64,000 bases of DNA from [Clostridium] scindens ATCC 35704 (GCF_004295125.1 NZ_CP036170.1:2420501-2484500); one strand, 5' to 3'; counted from the first letter of the stretch, positions 18,719 to 29,237 are shown. The notes: a model not told the origin generated them from the sequence alone. Numbers and translations are program-made.

Positions 18719-19459
18719 ATGTGGACTAGAGAACAATTGAAGAGGAATGGAAAGTTTGCTTTTCAGAGAAATTACTGGCCTTGCGTTGGCGTAGCCTTTA
18801 TTATGACGGTGGTGTCAGCGGTCTTCAGCGTAGGCAGTTCCTGGGGAAACCGGAGATATTCGATATCTGCCACCAATTATTATAACAGCGGCCATCATCT
18901 TTTCAGTCACAGCTATACCAGATATTTCCCCAGGATCGGGGCGGCAATGGGCATCGTCATATTGCTGGTGGCTCTGCTTGTCGCGCTGCTTCGGATATTT
19001 ATAGGGAACCTTCTGGAAGTCGGCGGCAAGCGTTTCTTTATATTGAATAAGAATGGAGCCCCGGATGTGGCCACCATATTTGACGGATTCAAGTCCGGAC
19101 ATTATGGGAATATCGTGCTGACAATATTTCTGAGGGACCTGTTTATATCCCTATGGACTCTGCTTTTAGTAATTCCGGGAATTGTCAAGATTTATGAGTA
19201 TCTTATGGTGCCTTATATCCTGGCAGAGAATCCGGCAATGGATAGAAAATCGGCTTTTGCGATCAGCAAGCGGATGATGGATGGGGAAAAACTGAAGGCA
19301 TTTGAACTTACGCTTTCTTTTCTGGGCTGGTACTTCCTATCCCTGATCACTTGCGGGATAGTGGGGATCTTCTATGTGAATCCATATGCGGAGGCAACAA
19401 TGGCGGAACTGTATGCCTATAATAAGGCAAAGGCATTCCAGGAAGGATATATCAGGTAG
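18719..19459 (+). CDS. DUF975 family membrane protein
   Basis: This 246-residue integral membrane protein has helices at about residues 22-38, 74-98, 132-160 and 200-222. The N-terminus (WTREQLKRNGKFAF) and the GEKLKAFELTLSFLGW segment are typical of DUF975. The family is widespread in Firmicutes and has no established role. It has its own likely promoter and is followed by adenine deaminase after 40 bases, but nothing in the sequence ties it to purine use. Confidence 0.85.
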   Translation: MWTREQLKRNGKFAFQRNYWPCVGVAFIMTVVSAVFSVGSSWGNRRYSISATNYYNSGHHLFSHSYTRYFPRIGAAMGIVILLVALLVALLRIFIGNLLEVGGKRFFILNKNGAPDVATIFDGFKSGHYGNIVLTIFLRDLFISLWTLLLVIPGIVKIYEYLMVPYILAENPAMDRKSAFAISKRMMDGEKLKAFELTLSFLGWYFLSLITCGIVGIFYVNPYAEATMAELYAYNKAKAFQEGYIR

Positions 19460-19499
19460 CATCAACGCGCGTGCTTAGAATAGTCAAGGAGGGGCAGTT

Positions 19500-21227
19500 A
19501 TGGAACTGGAAAGATACCGCCTGTGCGCAGAGGCGGCAAAGAAGAATGCGAAGGCAGAACTTGTGCTTAAGAATGCAAATGTGGTCAATGTATTTACCGG
19601 AGAAGTCATCAAAGGGGATGTGGCTATAGCAGAGGGCATCGTCGTGGGCGTGGGCCAATTTGAAGGAATTGAGGAAAGAGATATGGAGGGAAAATATCTC
19701 TGTCCGGGATTCATCGACAGCCATCTCCATCTGGAGTCTACGCTGGTGACGCCTTCCGAACTGATCGGCCAGGCGGTGCAGTGCGGCACCACGACCTATA
19801 TTGTGGATCCCCATGAATCTGCCAATGTTTCAGGGGCGGCGGGAATTGACTATATACTGGAACAGACCGAGAATGTCAAGGCGAATGTGTATGTGATGAT
19901 GCCTTCCTGCGTGCCGTCTACGGAATTTGATGATAATGGATGTGAATTTACGGCCGATAAGATGAAGCCTTATCTTGATCATCCCCGGATACTCGGCCTT
20001 GGGGAAGTGATGGATTATGTATCCGTGGTAAGCGGGGATGCCAGAATGCATGAGAAACTGGAACTATTCCAAGGGAGGACATTGGATGGCCATGCGCCAG
20101 GGCTTGGCGACGAGGATATGGCAGCGTATGCAATGGCCGGAATCGCTACAGATCATGAATGCACGGACTTTGATTATGCGCTGAAAGAACGACGCTTAGG
20201 CATGCAGATCTTAATCCGGGAAGGCAGCGCCGCCAGGAATCTGGAGGCAATCGTGAAGGGAATCGTAGAGCATGGAATCAGTACGGAAGGCTTCTGCTTC
20301 TGCACGGACGACAAGCATATAGAGGAGATTCAAAAAGATGGGCATATTAATTATAACGTTAAGAAGGCCGTGGAATTAGGCATCCCTGCCGTACAGGCAA
20401 TCCAGATGGCCACGGTCAATGCGGCAAAATGCTATGGGCTTAGGCATATCGGGGCGATTGCGCCGGGATATCAGGCCGACATCGTGGTGCTGGATGATCT
20501 ATGCAGCATGAATGTCAGCGAAGTGTTCTTTAAAGGGAGGAAAGTAGGCAGGAATGAACTGGATAAGAGAAGAGAATGCCCGAGTGGATTGAAGCACACG
20601 ATACATCTGAAGAACTTCTCAAAAGAATGCCTGAAACTTCCGCTGCAAGGGAAGCGTGCGCATGTCATCCAGATGGAGGAAGGGCAGATCACCACGAAGG
20701 ATCTTGTATGCCGGGTTCCGGGAGAGAAGGAGTTCGAGGCAAACGGAGAATTCAATAAGATTGCCGTGATCAAGCGGCATAAGGGAACCGGCAGAACCGG
20801 AGTCGGCATCCTGGCCGGGTTCGGGCTTCACGGCGGAGCCATCGCTTCCAGCGTCTCCCATGATTCCCACAACATCATCGTCGTAGGAGATAATGATGAG
20901 GATATGGAACTGGCGGTCAATGAACTGGTACGCACCCAAGGTGGCTATACCATCGTTGAGAATGGAGCGGTGTCTATGACGCTGGCGCTTCCGATCATGG
21001 GGCTTATGAGCGACGCAGGATATGAAAATGTTAATGCCATGCTTAAGAAGATGCTGGTGAAGGCACATCAGATGGGCGTTCCGGAAGCTATGGAGCCATT
21101 TATAACCCTGTCTTTCATGGCTCTCCCGGTGATACCGGAACTGCGGATCACGCCAAGGGGACTATTTAGCGTCTCCGAGTTTTGCCTGCTTGATACAATT
21201 AGGAATGGAGAAGATAATGGCAATTAA
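19500..21227 (+). CDS. ade: Adenine deaminase
   Basis: This 575-residue adenine deaminase converts adenine to hypoxanthine and ammonia. It has the amidohydrolase metal motif in PGFIDSHLHLEST, then DPHESANVSG, and the C-terminal domain of the Ade family (GGAIASSVSHDSHNI). Its length is normal. AAGGAGG stands just before ATG 19500. Because hypoxanthine feeds xanthine dehydrogenase, it plausibly links adenine salvage or catabolism to the cluster upstream. Its stop overlaps the next gene by 11 bases. Confidence 0.95.
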   Translation: MELERYRLCAEAAKKNAKAELVLKNANVVNVFTGEVIKGDVAIAEGIVVGVGQFEGIEERDMEGKYLCPGFIDSHLHLESTLVTPSELIGQAVQCGTTTYIVDPHESANVSGAAGIDYILEQTENVKANVYVMMPSCVPSTEFDDNGCEFTADKMKPYLDHPRILGLGEVMDYVSVVSGDARMHEKLELFQGRTLDGHAPGLGDEDMAAYAMAGIATDHECTDFDYALKERRLGMQILIREGSAARNLEAIVKGIVEHGISTEGFCFCTDDKHIEEIQKDGHINYNVKKAVELGIPAVQAIQMATVNAAKCYGLRHIGAIAPGYQADIVVLDDLCSMNVSEVFFKGRKVGRNELDKRRECPSGLKHTIHLKNFSKECLKLPLQGKRAHVIQMEEGQITTKDLVCRVPGEKEFEANGEFNKIAVIKRHKGTGRTGVGILAGFGLHGGAIASSVSHDSHNIIVVGDNDEDMELAVNELVRTQGGYTIVENGAVSMTLALPIMGLMSDAGYENVNAMLKKMLVKAHQMGVPEAMEPFITLSFMALPVIPELRITPRGLFSVSEFCLLDTIRNGEDNGN

Positions 21228-22134
21228 CAGATCAATGAGAATGGTTCTTAAAGCACTGTCGTTTGACGGAATAGAGGTAGAGGCTTCCCGGCATCTCGCG
21301 AATCTCAAAGCGATCGATCCTATGAAGATATTCTACCGTACCATGGATTATAAGATATATAATGATGACTATGAGATTCCGGTGAGGATCTATCTGCCAA
21401 GGGAAAAGGAGACGGAAGGCCTGCCAGTCATGCTGTTCTTCCACGGCGGCGGATGGGTGACCGAGAGCATCGATAATTATGAGCGCATCTGTGCCAGGAT
21501 GGCGGAGGCCACGAACCATATCGTGGTATCCGTGGGCTATCGGCTGGCCCCGGAATATAAGTTTCCCACAGGCTTAAATGACTGCTATGCGGTGGCCAAG
21601 GCCGTGTATACGAATCGCTTCATACTGGAGGTGGATCCGGAACGGATTACGCTGATCGGAGACAGCGCGGGAGGAAATCTTGCGGCAGCGCTGTCGCTGA
21701 TGGCAAGGGATAAGGGAGAGTTCCTGCCAAAGCGACAGATCTTGATCTATCCGGCTACGTACTGCGACTATGGGGAGAATACGCCTTTTTGCTCTGTGCG
21801 GGAGAATGGGAGCGACTATCTTCTGACAGCCGGAAAGATGCAGGATTACATCAATCTGTATGCTTCCTGCGAGGAAGATAAGAGAAATAAATATTTTGCG
21901 CCGCTAAGGGAGCGGGATTTTTCGAATCAGCCAAAGACATTGATCCTTACGGCAGAATATGATCCCCTCAGAGATGAAGGGGAAGCATACGGCAGGCGGC
22001 TTGCCAATGCCGGGAACGAAGTGGAGATCCACCGGATTAAGGACGCGCTCCATGGGTATTTTGCTCTTGGAATCAAGTATTACCATGTCCAGGAAAGTTT
22101 TGAGATTATCAATCAGTTTTTAAGGGAGGACTAG
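21217..22134 (+). CDS. Alpha/beta hydrolase (hormone-sensitive lipase family)
   Basis: This 305-residue hydrolase has the HSL-type oxyanion motif HGGGW, the nucleophile elbow GDSAGG and the catalytic histidine in DALHGYF; the acid is probably in AEYDPLRDEG. No signal peptide is visible, so it is cytoplasmic. ATG 21217 is chosen because GGAG lies at 21207-21210; longer in-frame starts exist at 21190 and 21205. It is followed after only three bases by a condensation-type acyltransferase, suggesting the two act on the same ester or acyl compound. Confidence 0.85.
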   Translation: MAINRSMRMVLKALSFDGIEVEASRHLANLKAIDPMKIFYRTMDYKIYNDDYEIPVRIYLPREKETEGLPVMLFFHGGGWVTESIDNYERICARMAEATNHIVVSVGYRLAPEYKFPTGLNDCYAVAKAVYTNRFILEVDPERITLIGDSAGGNLAAALSLMARDKGEFLPKRQILIYPATYCDYGENTPFCSVRENGSDYLLTAGKMQDYINLYASCEEDKRNKYFAPLRERDFSNQPKTLILTAEYDPLRDEGEAYGRRLANAGNEVEIHRIKDALHGYFALGIKYYHVQESFEIINQFLRED

Positions 22135-22137
22135 CCA

Positions 22138-23958
22138 GTGTTTCAGCAAAAAAGAGCATATTGGAGGAATCTGGATAATGCAGCGAAGTTATTTTCCGCC
22201 ACAAGCAGTCTGAAAGATACCCGGGTATTCCGGTTCTACTGCATATTGAAAGAAGAGATCGATCCAGAACTTTTGCAGGAGGCATTAAACCGGACGGTCA
22301 AACGATATCCGGTATTCCTGTCTGTCATGCGAAAGGGGCTGTTCTGGCATTACCTGGAAAAGAGCGAGTTAAGGCCGGTTATAAGAGAAGAGTACAAGGA
22401 GCCTTGCAGCTGCCTGTATGTAAGAGACAAGAAGGCGCTTCTGTTTGAGGTGACCTATTATCACAACCGGATTAATTTTGAAGTGTTCCACGCCTTGACG
22501 GACGGAACCGGGGCTACCCAGTTCCTGCGCGAATTGGTAAAGAATTACCTGCATCTCGCGCATCAGGAGGATGGCCTTGCAGATGTTATACTGACGGATG
22601 AGAAGGTTACGATACGCGATCAGGAAGACGATAGTTTCAGCAAATATTACAATCCAGATATGAAAAGGAGCAAAAAGAAAAAGCCGCATGCTTACCAGAT
22701 AAAAAAGATGCGCAAAGAATATGATGAGTTACGCGTAATCGAAGGCACGGCATCGGTAAAAGATGTGCTTGCGGTATCCCGGGAAAAGGGCGTGTCTATG
22801 ACGGTACTGCTTACGGCAGTCTATCTGTGCGCGATCCACGAGGAGATGTCCAGGCTTCAGGAAAAGCGGCCGGTAATATTGATGGTGCCGGTGAATCTGA
22901 GAAAGGTATTTCCATCGGATTCCATGTTGAACTTCTTCGGATATATTGAGCCGTTACACAAATTTGGCGAAGGCCGTGACGAATTTTCAGAGATATTGGA
23001 AGAAGTAAAAGAATATTTTGATGAAAATCTAAAAAAAGAACAGATTGCCCGTGGTATGAATGAATTAATCGCCTTTGAGAAGAATAGGATTCTTAGATGG
23101 GCGCCTCTTGAACTTAAGAATCCCTGTATAAAAGTGGGAGCAAAAATGGCGGAAAAGGAAGTGACAGCAATCCTTTCTAATATGAGCACGGTTAGGATGC
23201 CGGAGGAATATACGCCGTATATTGAGCGTTTCGGCGTCTTTACAAGCACGCCGAAGGTAGAATTGTGCGTCTGCTCGTTTCAGGACGTGCTTTCCTTTGG
23301 CTTCACGTCCCGATATGACAGTTCCAATATTCAGCGTAATTTTTACCGTATCTTGGAAGAACTGGGGATTCCCAGCAAGATTGAAAAGCCGGATTTCCCG
23401 GAAGAAGTGAGGCCGAATTATGAGGGAATGAAGTTTTTTAAGGTGTTCTCATTCTGCTGCATCGCGGCAGTTGTCATAGGAATAATGGGAAATGTCATAT
23501 TTACGCCTGAAAGATACTGGGCAGCGTTTGTCGCGGCGGGGGCGCTTAGCATGTGGTTTGCCCTGGCTGTGGGATATCTGAAGCGGCATAACCTGCTTAA
23601 GAACGCCATGTGGCAGCTGCTTGTGGTGACGATTGGGTGCATCCTATGGGACTTGTGCACCGGATGGCATGGATGGTCGGTAAATTATGTGTTGCCGGGC
23701 GTCTGCATGATCATCCAGATCTCCATGATGATCATATCAAAGATTCAATCCCATTCGCCGCGGGAGTATATGATTTATTATGTCATGGCAGCGGGATATG
23801 GAATTCTTCTTCCGTTCATACTATTATTGACAAGGGTCATCACGTTTACTGCCCCGGCGGTGGTGTGCGTGGGATTCAGCTTCTTATTCCTGCTTGCGCT
23901 TATCCTGTTTAAGGGACGGGAGTTCAAGGAAGAGATGCATAAGAAGTTGCATGTATAA
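22138..23958 (+). CDS. Condensation-type acyltransferase with C-terminal membrane domain (DUF6320-like)
   Basis: This 606-residue protein starts at GTG 22138 after GGGAGGA. Residues 1 to about 420 resemble chloramphenicol-acetyltransferase-fold condensation enzymes and alcohol acetyltransferases, with the catalytic HxxxDG motif at H118-D122 (HALTDG). Residues about 436-595 hold at least five membrane helices, matching DUF6320. A lysine-rich stretch lies at about 178-190. The substrate is unknown; an acyl transfer to a lipid or alcohol at the membrane is likely, with the upstream hydrolase as partner. Confidence 0.75.
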   Translation: MFQQKRAYWRNLDNAAKLFSATSSLKDTRVFRFYCILKEEIDPELLQEALNRTVKRYPVFLSVMRKGLFWHYLEKSELRPVIREEYKEPCSCLYVRDKKALLFEVTYYHNRINFEVFHALTDGTGATQFLRELVKNYLHLAHQEDGLADVILTDEKVTIRDQEDDSFSKYYNPDMKRSKKKKPHAYQIKKMRKEYDELRVIEGTASVKDVLAVSREKGVSMTVLLTAVYLCAIHEEMSRLQEKRPVILMVPVNLRKVFPSDSMLNFFGYIEPLHKFGEGRDEFSEILEEVKEYFDENLKKEQIARGMNELIAFEKNRILRWAPLELKNPCIKVGAKMAEKEVTAILSNMSTVRMPEEYTPYIERFGVFTSTPKVELCVCSFQDVLSFGFTSRYDSSNIQRNFYRILEELGIPSKIEKPDFPEEVRPNYEGMKFFKVFSFCCIAAVVIGIMGNVIFTPERYWAAFVAAGALSMWFALAVGYLKRHNLLKNAMWQLLVVTIGCILWDLCTGWHGWSVNYVLPGVCMIIQISMMIISKIQSHSPREYMIYYVMAAGYGILLPFILLLTRVITFTAPAVVCVGFSFLFLLALILFKGREFKEEMHKKLHV

Positions 23959-24001
23959 AAATGGCATGTATAAAAAAGTATGTAAAAAGGAGCATGATTC
24001 T

Positions 24002-25177
24002 ATGGGAAAACGAGTATTCCTGATTGTACTGGATAGCGTTGGAGTAGGCGAAGCGCCGGATGCGGGCAAGTTTAACGATGCCGGATGCGATACATTTGGC
24101 ACCTGTGTCCGAAGTGGCAAGCTGAATGTGCCGAACCTGGAAGCCTTAGGCATTTATCATATCCAGGGGACATCTTTTTACAATCCGGGGAAAGAGGTGG
24201 CCGGATGTTATGGCCGTATGCAGGAGAAGTCGGCAGGAAAGGATACGACGGTAGGGCACTGGGAGATCGCGGGCGTCGTGTCAGAAAAAGCAATGCCTAC
24301 TTATCCCCATGGATTTCCGAATGAAATTATTGAGAAATTTGAAACGAGCACCGGAAGAGGAACGCTGTGCAATCTTCCATACTCCGGGACAGATGTGATA
24401 CGGGATTATGGAAGGGAGCATGTCCGTACCGGAAAGCTGATCGTCTATACTTCCGCGGACAGCGTATTCCAGATTGCGGCCCATGAAGATGTAGTCCCTC
24501 TGGAAGAATTATATGAGGACTGTAGGAAGGCAAGAGCCATACTGAAAGGCGAGCACGGCGTAGGACGCGTGATCGCAAGGCCCTTTGTTGGAGAATATCC
24601 GGATTATGCAAGGACGGTGAACCGTCATGATTTTTCCCTGGAACCGCCAGGGCAGACGGTGCTGGATGCGCTTAGGGAGGCAGAGTATGCGGTCATCGGC
24701 GTAGGAAAGATCTATGATATCTTTGCAGGGAAAGGGATAACCGAGACCTATCCCAATGAAGGGAATACCCGGAATATGGAACGTACCCTGGAATTGATGA
24801 ACAGAGATTTCGAAGGGCTGTGCTTCGTGAATCTGGTCGACTTTGACATGATGTACGGGCACAGGAATGATATCGACGGGTATGCAGCGGCGCTCAACGA
24901 AGCGGATCTCCAGATCGGGCGGCTGATGGAGAAGATGGGGCCTGAGGATCTGTTGATGATTACGGCTGACCATGGGTGCGACCCGGGCTTTAAAGGTACG
25001 GATCACAGCAGGGAATATACGCCCTGCCTGTGTTACGGCAGGAATCTAAAGAAAGGAATCGACCTTGGCACCAGAAGCAGTTTTGCCGATATCGCGCAGA
25101 CGATCGCAGACGTATTCGGGGTGGCATACGGAGGTGACGGAGAAAGTTTTTACAAAAATATTCTTACATCAAAATAA
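24002..25177 (+). CDS. deoB: Phosphopentomutase
   Basis: This 391-residue enzyme interconverts ribose-1-phosphate or deoxyribose-1-phosphate with the 5-phosphates, linking nucleoside breakdown to the pentose phosphate pathway. Motifs are LDSVGVGEAPDA at the N-terminus, KDTTVGHWE around the phosphorylated threonine, and the metal-binding ADHGCDPG with DHSREYTP. ATG 24002 follows AAAAAGGAG; the longer frame from 23894 overlaps the upstream gene and lacks family similarity. Confidence 0.95.
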   Translation: MGKRVFLIVLDSVGVGEAPDAGKFNDAGCDTFGTCVRSGKLNVPNLEALGIYHIQGTSFYNPGKEVAGCYGRMQEKSAGKDTTVGHWEIAGVVSEKAMPTYPHGFPNEIIEKFETSTGRGTLCNLPYSGTDVIRDYGREHVRTGKLIVYTSADSVFQIAAHEDVVPLEELYEDCRKARAILKGEHGVGRVIARPFVGEYPDYARTVNRHDFSLEPPGQTVLDALREAEYAVIGVGKIYDIFAGKGITETYPNEGNTRNMERTLELMNRDFEGLCFVNLVDFDMMYGHRNDIDGYAAALNEADLQIGRLMEKMGPEDLLMITADHGCDPGFKGTDHSREYTPCLCYGRNLKKGIDLGTRSSFADIAQTIADVFGVAYGGDGESFYKNILTSK

Positions 25178-25192
25178 TTTACATGATATAAT
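25164..25192 (+). promoter_or_regulatory. Promoter of CarD gene
   Basis: TTACAT (25164-25169) and TATAAT (25187-25192) are 17 bases apart with TG one base before the -10 (extended -10). It leaves a leader of about 65 bases before the GTG start. Confidence 0.5.
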
Positions 25193-25263
25193 ATAGCGTA
25201 TAGAGGAATTATGTCGGTATAAAAAGAACTTCATAGATGTAGGTCCAGACAGGAGGGAATTAT

Positions 25264-25773
25264 GTGTTTAAGATTGGTGATTATGTAACTCATTATAAAG
25301 AAGGGGTCTGTGAAGTAATTGATATCGGAAAACTGGACATGAGATGTTCGGACAGAAAGAAGGAATACTATACGCTGAGGCCATTATATGATGCCGGTGG
25401 AACATTGTATATGCCAGTTGCCAACGAAAGAAACCAGATACGGGGAGTGATTACTTACGAAGAAGCCCGGGCTTTGATAGAGGATATCCCGAATATTGAA
25501 GTGTTGTGGGTGACTGATGAGAAAAAGCGGGAAGCCTTGTATAAGGAAGCGGTATTTAAGAATCAGTGCAAGGAATGGATCGCGATTATCAAGACATCCT
25601 ATCTGCGCAAGATGGACCGTCTTTCTTCCGGGAAAAAATCAATAAATGTAGACGATAAATATCTGAGCATTGCAGAGCAGTTCCTGTATGGCGAACTGGC
25701 TGTGGCTCTTGAAATACCCAGGGAAAAGATTCGCAAGTACGTCACGGAGCGGATGGGAACACTGGAGGCATAG
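25264..25773 (+). CDS. CarD family transcriptional regulator
   Basis: This 169-residue protein has a CarD/TRCF-type RNA polymerase interaction domain at residues 1 to about 65 (FKIGDYVTHYKEGVCEVIDI) and a helical, basic C-terminal half that binds upstream DNA in the family. CarD proteins act at many promoters by stabilising open complexes. The start is GTG 25264 with AGGAGGG upstream; the overlapping ATG at 25262 leads to an early stop. The gene is single and ends at a strong terminator. Confidence 0.9.
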   Translation: MFKIGDYVTHYKEGVCEVIDIGKLDMRCSDRKKEYYTLRPLYDAGGTLYMPVANERNQIRGVITYEEARALIEDIPNIEVLWVTDEKKREALYKEAVFKNQCKEWIAIIKTSYLRKMDRLSSGKKSINVDDKYLSIAEQFLYGELAVALEIPREKIRKYVTERMGTLEA

Positions 25774-25837
25774 AAGAAAAAGGCTTTCTACAGTTAGGCG
25801 GAGGCTCATAAGGAAATAAATGAAATTTCCCGGTAGA

Positions 25838-25868
25838 ACCGGCGTGGTGGAAATCACGCCGGTTTTTC
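25838..25868 (+). terminator. Intrinsic terminator after CarD gene
   Basis: A perfect nine-base stem ACCGGCGTG (25838-25846) / CACGCCGGT (25855-25863) with an eight-base loop runs into TTTTT. Confidence 0.85.
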
Positions 25869-25869
25869 C

Positions 25870-26134
25870 GTGCTTGCAGGCAGTTTTGGTTTTTGAAGCG
25901 GAATCCGAATCTTGCCTACATAAGTAAAATAAATCTTAATCGTCATATGCTTTCTTCCGTTTCTTCTGTGATTTCCCGTTCCAGTGCTTCGGGAAACTGC
26001 CGGATTTCTGCCTGTTCCGTCTCATATTGTGCTGATAACTTTTTGTAAACGGATTTCCGCTTCTGCGTCAGTTCTGCTTTCCGGCTGGCTTCATCCTGCA
26101 GTAACATTTCCTGTGTAAAATCATCCTTAAACAA
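25870..26134 (-). pseudogene. Recombinase-like C-terminal remnant
   Basis: A 63-codon frame (25943-26134) encodes a charged coiled-coil segment with KAELTQKRKSVYKKLSAQY and YETEQAEI, resembling the helical region of large serine recombinases but with parts missing. Just beyond its stop, another frame reads TIKIYFTYVGKIRIP, like the terminal beta strands of such recombinases. The gene is clearly broken. It sits at one edge of the A/T-rich acquired block and is probably a trace of how that block arrived. Confidence 0.45.
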
Positions 26135-26145
26135 TCGAACATAGG

Positions 26146-28494
26146 TCAGAGTCCGCTGTTTTCCACAATAGACATGTCATGTAGTCGCTTTGCAGGTCGT
26201 CGTACTGCAAGGAAAGACGCAAATAAAACAATAGCAATTATCGATCCAAGAGGAACAAAAGGAACACTCCATGCAGTTCCCCATATATTTGTAATTAAGC
26301 TCACAAATATAACCCAATGCATAGGTACTCCTATGATACAGCCTAAAAGAATACCTCTGATTGCATACGTTCCGGCTTCTGCATAAATCATTTTTGAAAG
26401 CTGTCGGTTACTCATACCGATTGCCCGCATTGCTCCGTACTCTTTCATTTTAGCAGCAACTCCTATGCTGATTGTATTCATAATGTGGAAAATAGTAATG
26501 GCAACAATAATTGAGAGGAAACCATAAACAAGTACAGAAAACGCACGATACAAATTTCTTTGCTGCTGCACTTGAGCAAGTTTGTCAGCAAATATAACTT
26601 CACTGTCAGAAAAAATATTTTCAATGTCTTTTACATCTTCTGCGGAAGCGTTGTTATGAAATTGAACATCAATAATCGTATAATTGTTTTGTCCCGTTAA
26701 TGCTGAAAAGGTCTTTTCTGAACAGAAAATAGTTTCTGTTCCGTCTATACGGGCTAATGGGCTATTTGCTAAAATCCCGGCAACAGTAACGGTATGCTCC
26801 TTGTTGTCGATAGAAAGAGTAATGTTATCGCCAACTTGAATATCTGTATTTTCGGTTTGCACAAATAGCACTTGATTTTCCCGCTGCATAACGGCATCTA
26901 TGGAACCGTCAACCAAAGTCTCGGCAGCCCATTCAAATTGATTTTCTTCATAGGAAATCACATTTGTGTTATAACTCGTTGCATTACTTATTGCCGGAAT
27001 ATCATAAGCAAACATACGCCCGTATGCCCGTTTAACGGTTTTGTTTTGAACGACTTCCTCTAACAGGGCTTTATTAAGGCAACAGGTATTTGCTTCACTT
27101 GCTATGGATAAATCCGGCGTCCACACCGGCGGGGTAAAGGCATTTTTCATAAAGCCCACAAGGGTACTGAATGTCAGAAACAATGTAATACATACAGCAA
27201 ATGCTCCTGTCATCAGAATATAATTCTTTTTTCTTGCTTTTGCATGATGAACCCCCAATGCTGTTTCAATCCTAATTTTTTTTGTGTTTGCCGCCTTTCG
27301 GAAAGAAACAGTATGTCCTGTATTTCCAGATACAGCCGTAAGCGGAGATACTCTTGCGGCTCTTTTTGCAGGAGATCGCGCTGCCAATAAAACCGTAACT
27401 AACCCTAATATAGTGCTAACGACTATACTAATCTAACTAATTCCAAAATGGGGCATATAAGAAAACCAATTGGGACTAATCATTCGCATTACAGCAGATA
27501 AAATCCAAATAACAAAAACAGATGATACAAGTCCTAAGGGGATTGCCGCTTTGCACCAATAGATACCCTCATATCGGACAAAGCGCATGATTTGTTTTTT
27601 TGTCGCACCCAAGCAGCGAAGCATACCGAAAAATTTTGTTCGCTGTGAGATATTGCTGTTCAGACTGCTTGAAATCATTAAAATACAGGTCAGCATAACA
27701 ATAAAGGAAAGCATAAGAGCAACTTGATAAATTTGATTTACACTTGTTTTTCCCGCAATTTGCCCCTGTATGCTCAATAAAGATAAGTTCTCTGTTATTT
27801 GCTCGTCAGATATATTATTTTGTACTTTTATATCCTTAATGACGTTTGGTATATTGCTAAGTCGCGAAAACTGAATCATGTAATTTTCTGTAACGTAGCT
27901 ATCTGAAAAAGCAGTAAGGCTTGAAAGTCCCTCTACGGTTATTGCAGCAATTTGTTCCGTTCCAGACATCATCCTTGCTGCCTGCTCATCATCTAAAAAA
28001 CCGACAACCAAGAAACTCATGCTTTTTCCATTCGGGCATAACAAATTGATTGTTTCATTTAATGAAAGAGAAGCGCTTTTTTTAAGTGAAGAAGAAACTG
28101 CAATCTCATTTTCCTTATTTGGATATTTGCCCTCTGCAACCTTATTCAAAAAGATATTCTCAAACACACTTTCATCCTGTGCGCTGATAGAAATATTCTT
28201 TCCATTTATGGAATACCCTGTGTCAGCAGAAATAGTGTTATGCCAGCCGGAAACTTCTACTTCTGGACGGGCAGAAATAAAAACTGCTGTTTTTGTATCA
28301 GTTGAAGCAATCTGATAATGCCAGTTTCCGCTTGTCTGCATTTCCTTTTGAGTAATCCCTTGTAAGTACATATCAGCAAGACCAAACATAACCGCAACTA
28401 AAAATACCGCAAGCGTAATACAGATACGGGTCATTTTACTATGCTTGTGATGAACTTTTGCAGATATGGGAACAAGTTTAAGATAATTTTTCAT
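26146..28494 (-). pseudogene. FtsX-like ABC transporter permease interrupted by one in-frame TAG
   Basis: Two long frames, 27433-28494 and 26146-27387, lie in the same reading frame and are separated only by TAG at 27433-27435 plus 14 sense codons. Together they make a typical ~780-residue permease: N-terminal helix (ITLAVFLVAVMFGLADM), extracellular domain, three-helix FtsX core (LRCLGATKKQIMRF), then a second MacB-like half ending in MKEYGAMRAIGMSNRQL and a last helix. The start ATG 28494 has GGGAGG upstream and overlaps the ATPase gene by 17 bases. Either the transporter is dead, the stop is read through, or the base is an error. Confidence 0.8.
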
Positions 28495-29173
28495 TCGTTG
28501 TGCCTCCCAAATCTGTAAGCACACCGTCACTTACGCGAAATACTCTGTCAACAGAAGCCGTTAAGTTATGATTGTGTGTAATCATTAAAATTGTTTGTTG
28601 GAAGCGTCTGGAAGCATTGATAAGCATATCCATAACATCTTGGCTATTTTTGCTGTCAAGGTTTCCTGTGGGTTCATCAGCTAAAATCAGTTTTGGTTTT
28701 GTAATCAAAGCTCTGCCAATGGCTACTCTTTGCTGCTGTCCGCCGGATAACTGACTCGGCAAATGGTGGCGGCGTTCTGTAAGACCAAGTAAATCCAGAA
28801 TTTCCTCAACTTCTGCGGGGTCGGGTTTACGATAATCTAACAATAAAGGGAAGATAATATTTTGTTCTACATTGAGTTCTGGAACGAGTTGAAATGATTG
28901 AAATATAAAGCCTATATTTCTACGTCTAAAAATGGTTCTTTTTTCCTCTTTCATAGAAAACAGGTTTTGTCCGTCAATCGAGATAGAGCCAGATGTTGGT
29001 GTGTCCAAAGCGCCTATACAGTTCAATAAGGTGCTTTTTCCAGAACCGGATTCTCCAACTACAGCGGCAAATTCGCCTTTTGCAAGGGAAAAGGACACGT
29101 CCTTTAAGGCGTCTACCTTTGCTTCTCCCTTGCCGTAAGTTTTACATAAATTTTCTACTCTTAAAATTTCCAT
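28478..29173 (-). CDS. ABC transporter ATP-binding protein (LolD/MacB type)
   Basis: This 231-residue ATPase has Walker A GESGSGKST, the Q-loop in FIFQSFQLVP, signature LSGGQQQR, Walker B LILADEPTGNLD and the H-loop MITHNHN. It would drive the FtsX-type permease encoded immediately downstream. Together with the adjacent two-component system, the arrangement is like antimicrobial-peptide-sensing and resistance transporters of Firmicutes; the substrate is not shown by the sequence. Confidence 0.93.
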   Translation of the reverse strand: MEILRVENLCKTYGKGEAKVDALKDVSFSLAKGEFAAVVGESGSGKSTLLNCIGALDTPTSGSISIDGQNLFSMKEEKRTIFRRRNIGFIFQSFQLVPELNVEQNIIFPLLLDYRKPDPAEVEEILDLLGLTERRHHLPSQLSGGQQQRVAIGRALITKPKLILADEPTGNLDSKNSQDVMDMLINASRRFQQTILMITHNHNLTASVDRVFRVSDGVLTDLGGTTNEKLS

Positions 29174-29237
29174 AGTGCCTATAACCTCCTTTTTTCCTAT
29201 GATAGCAAGGTCAACTTACAACCCGGTGAATTTAACC

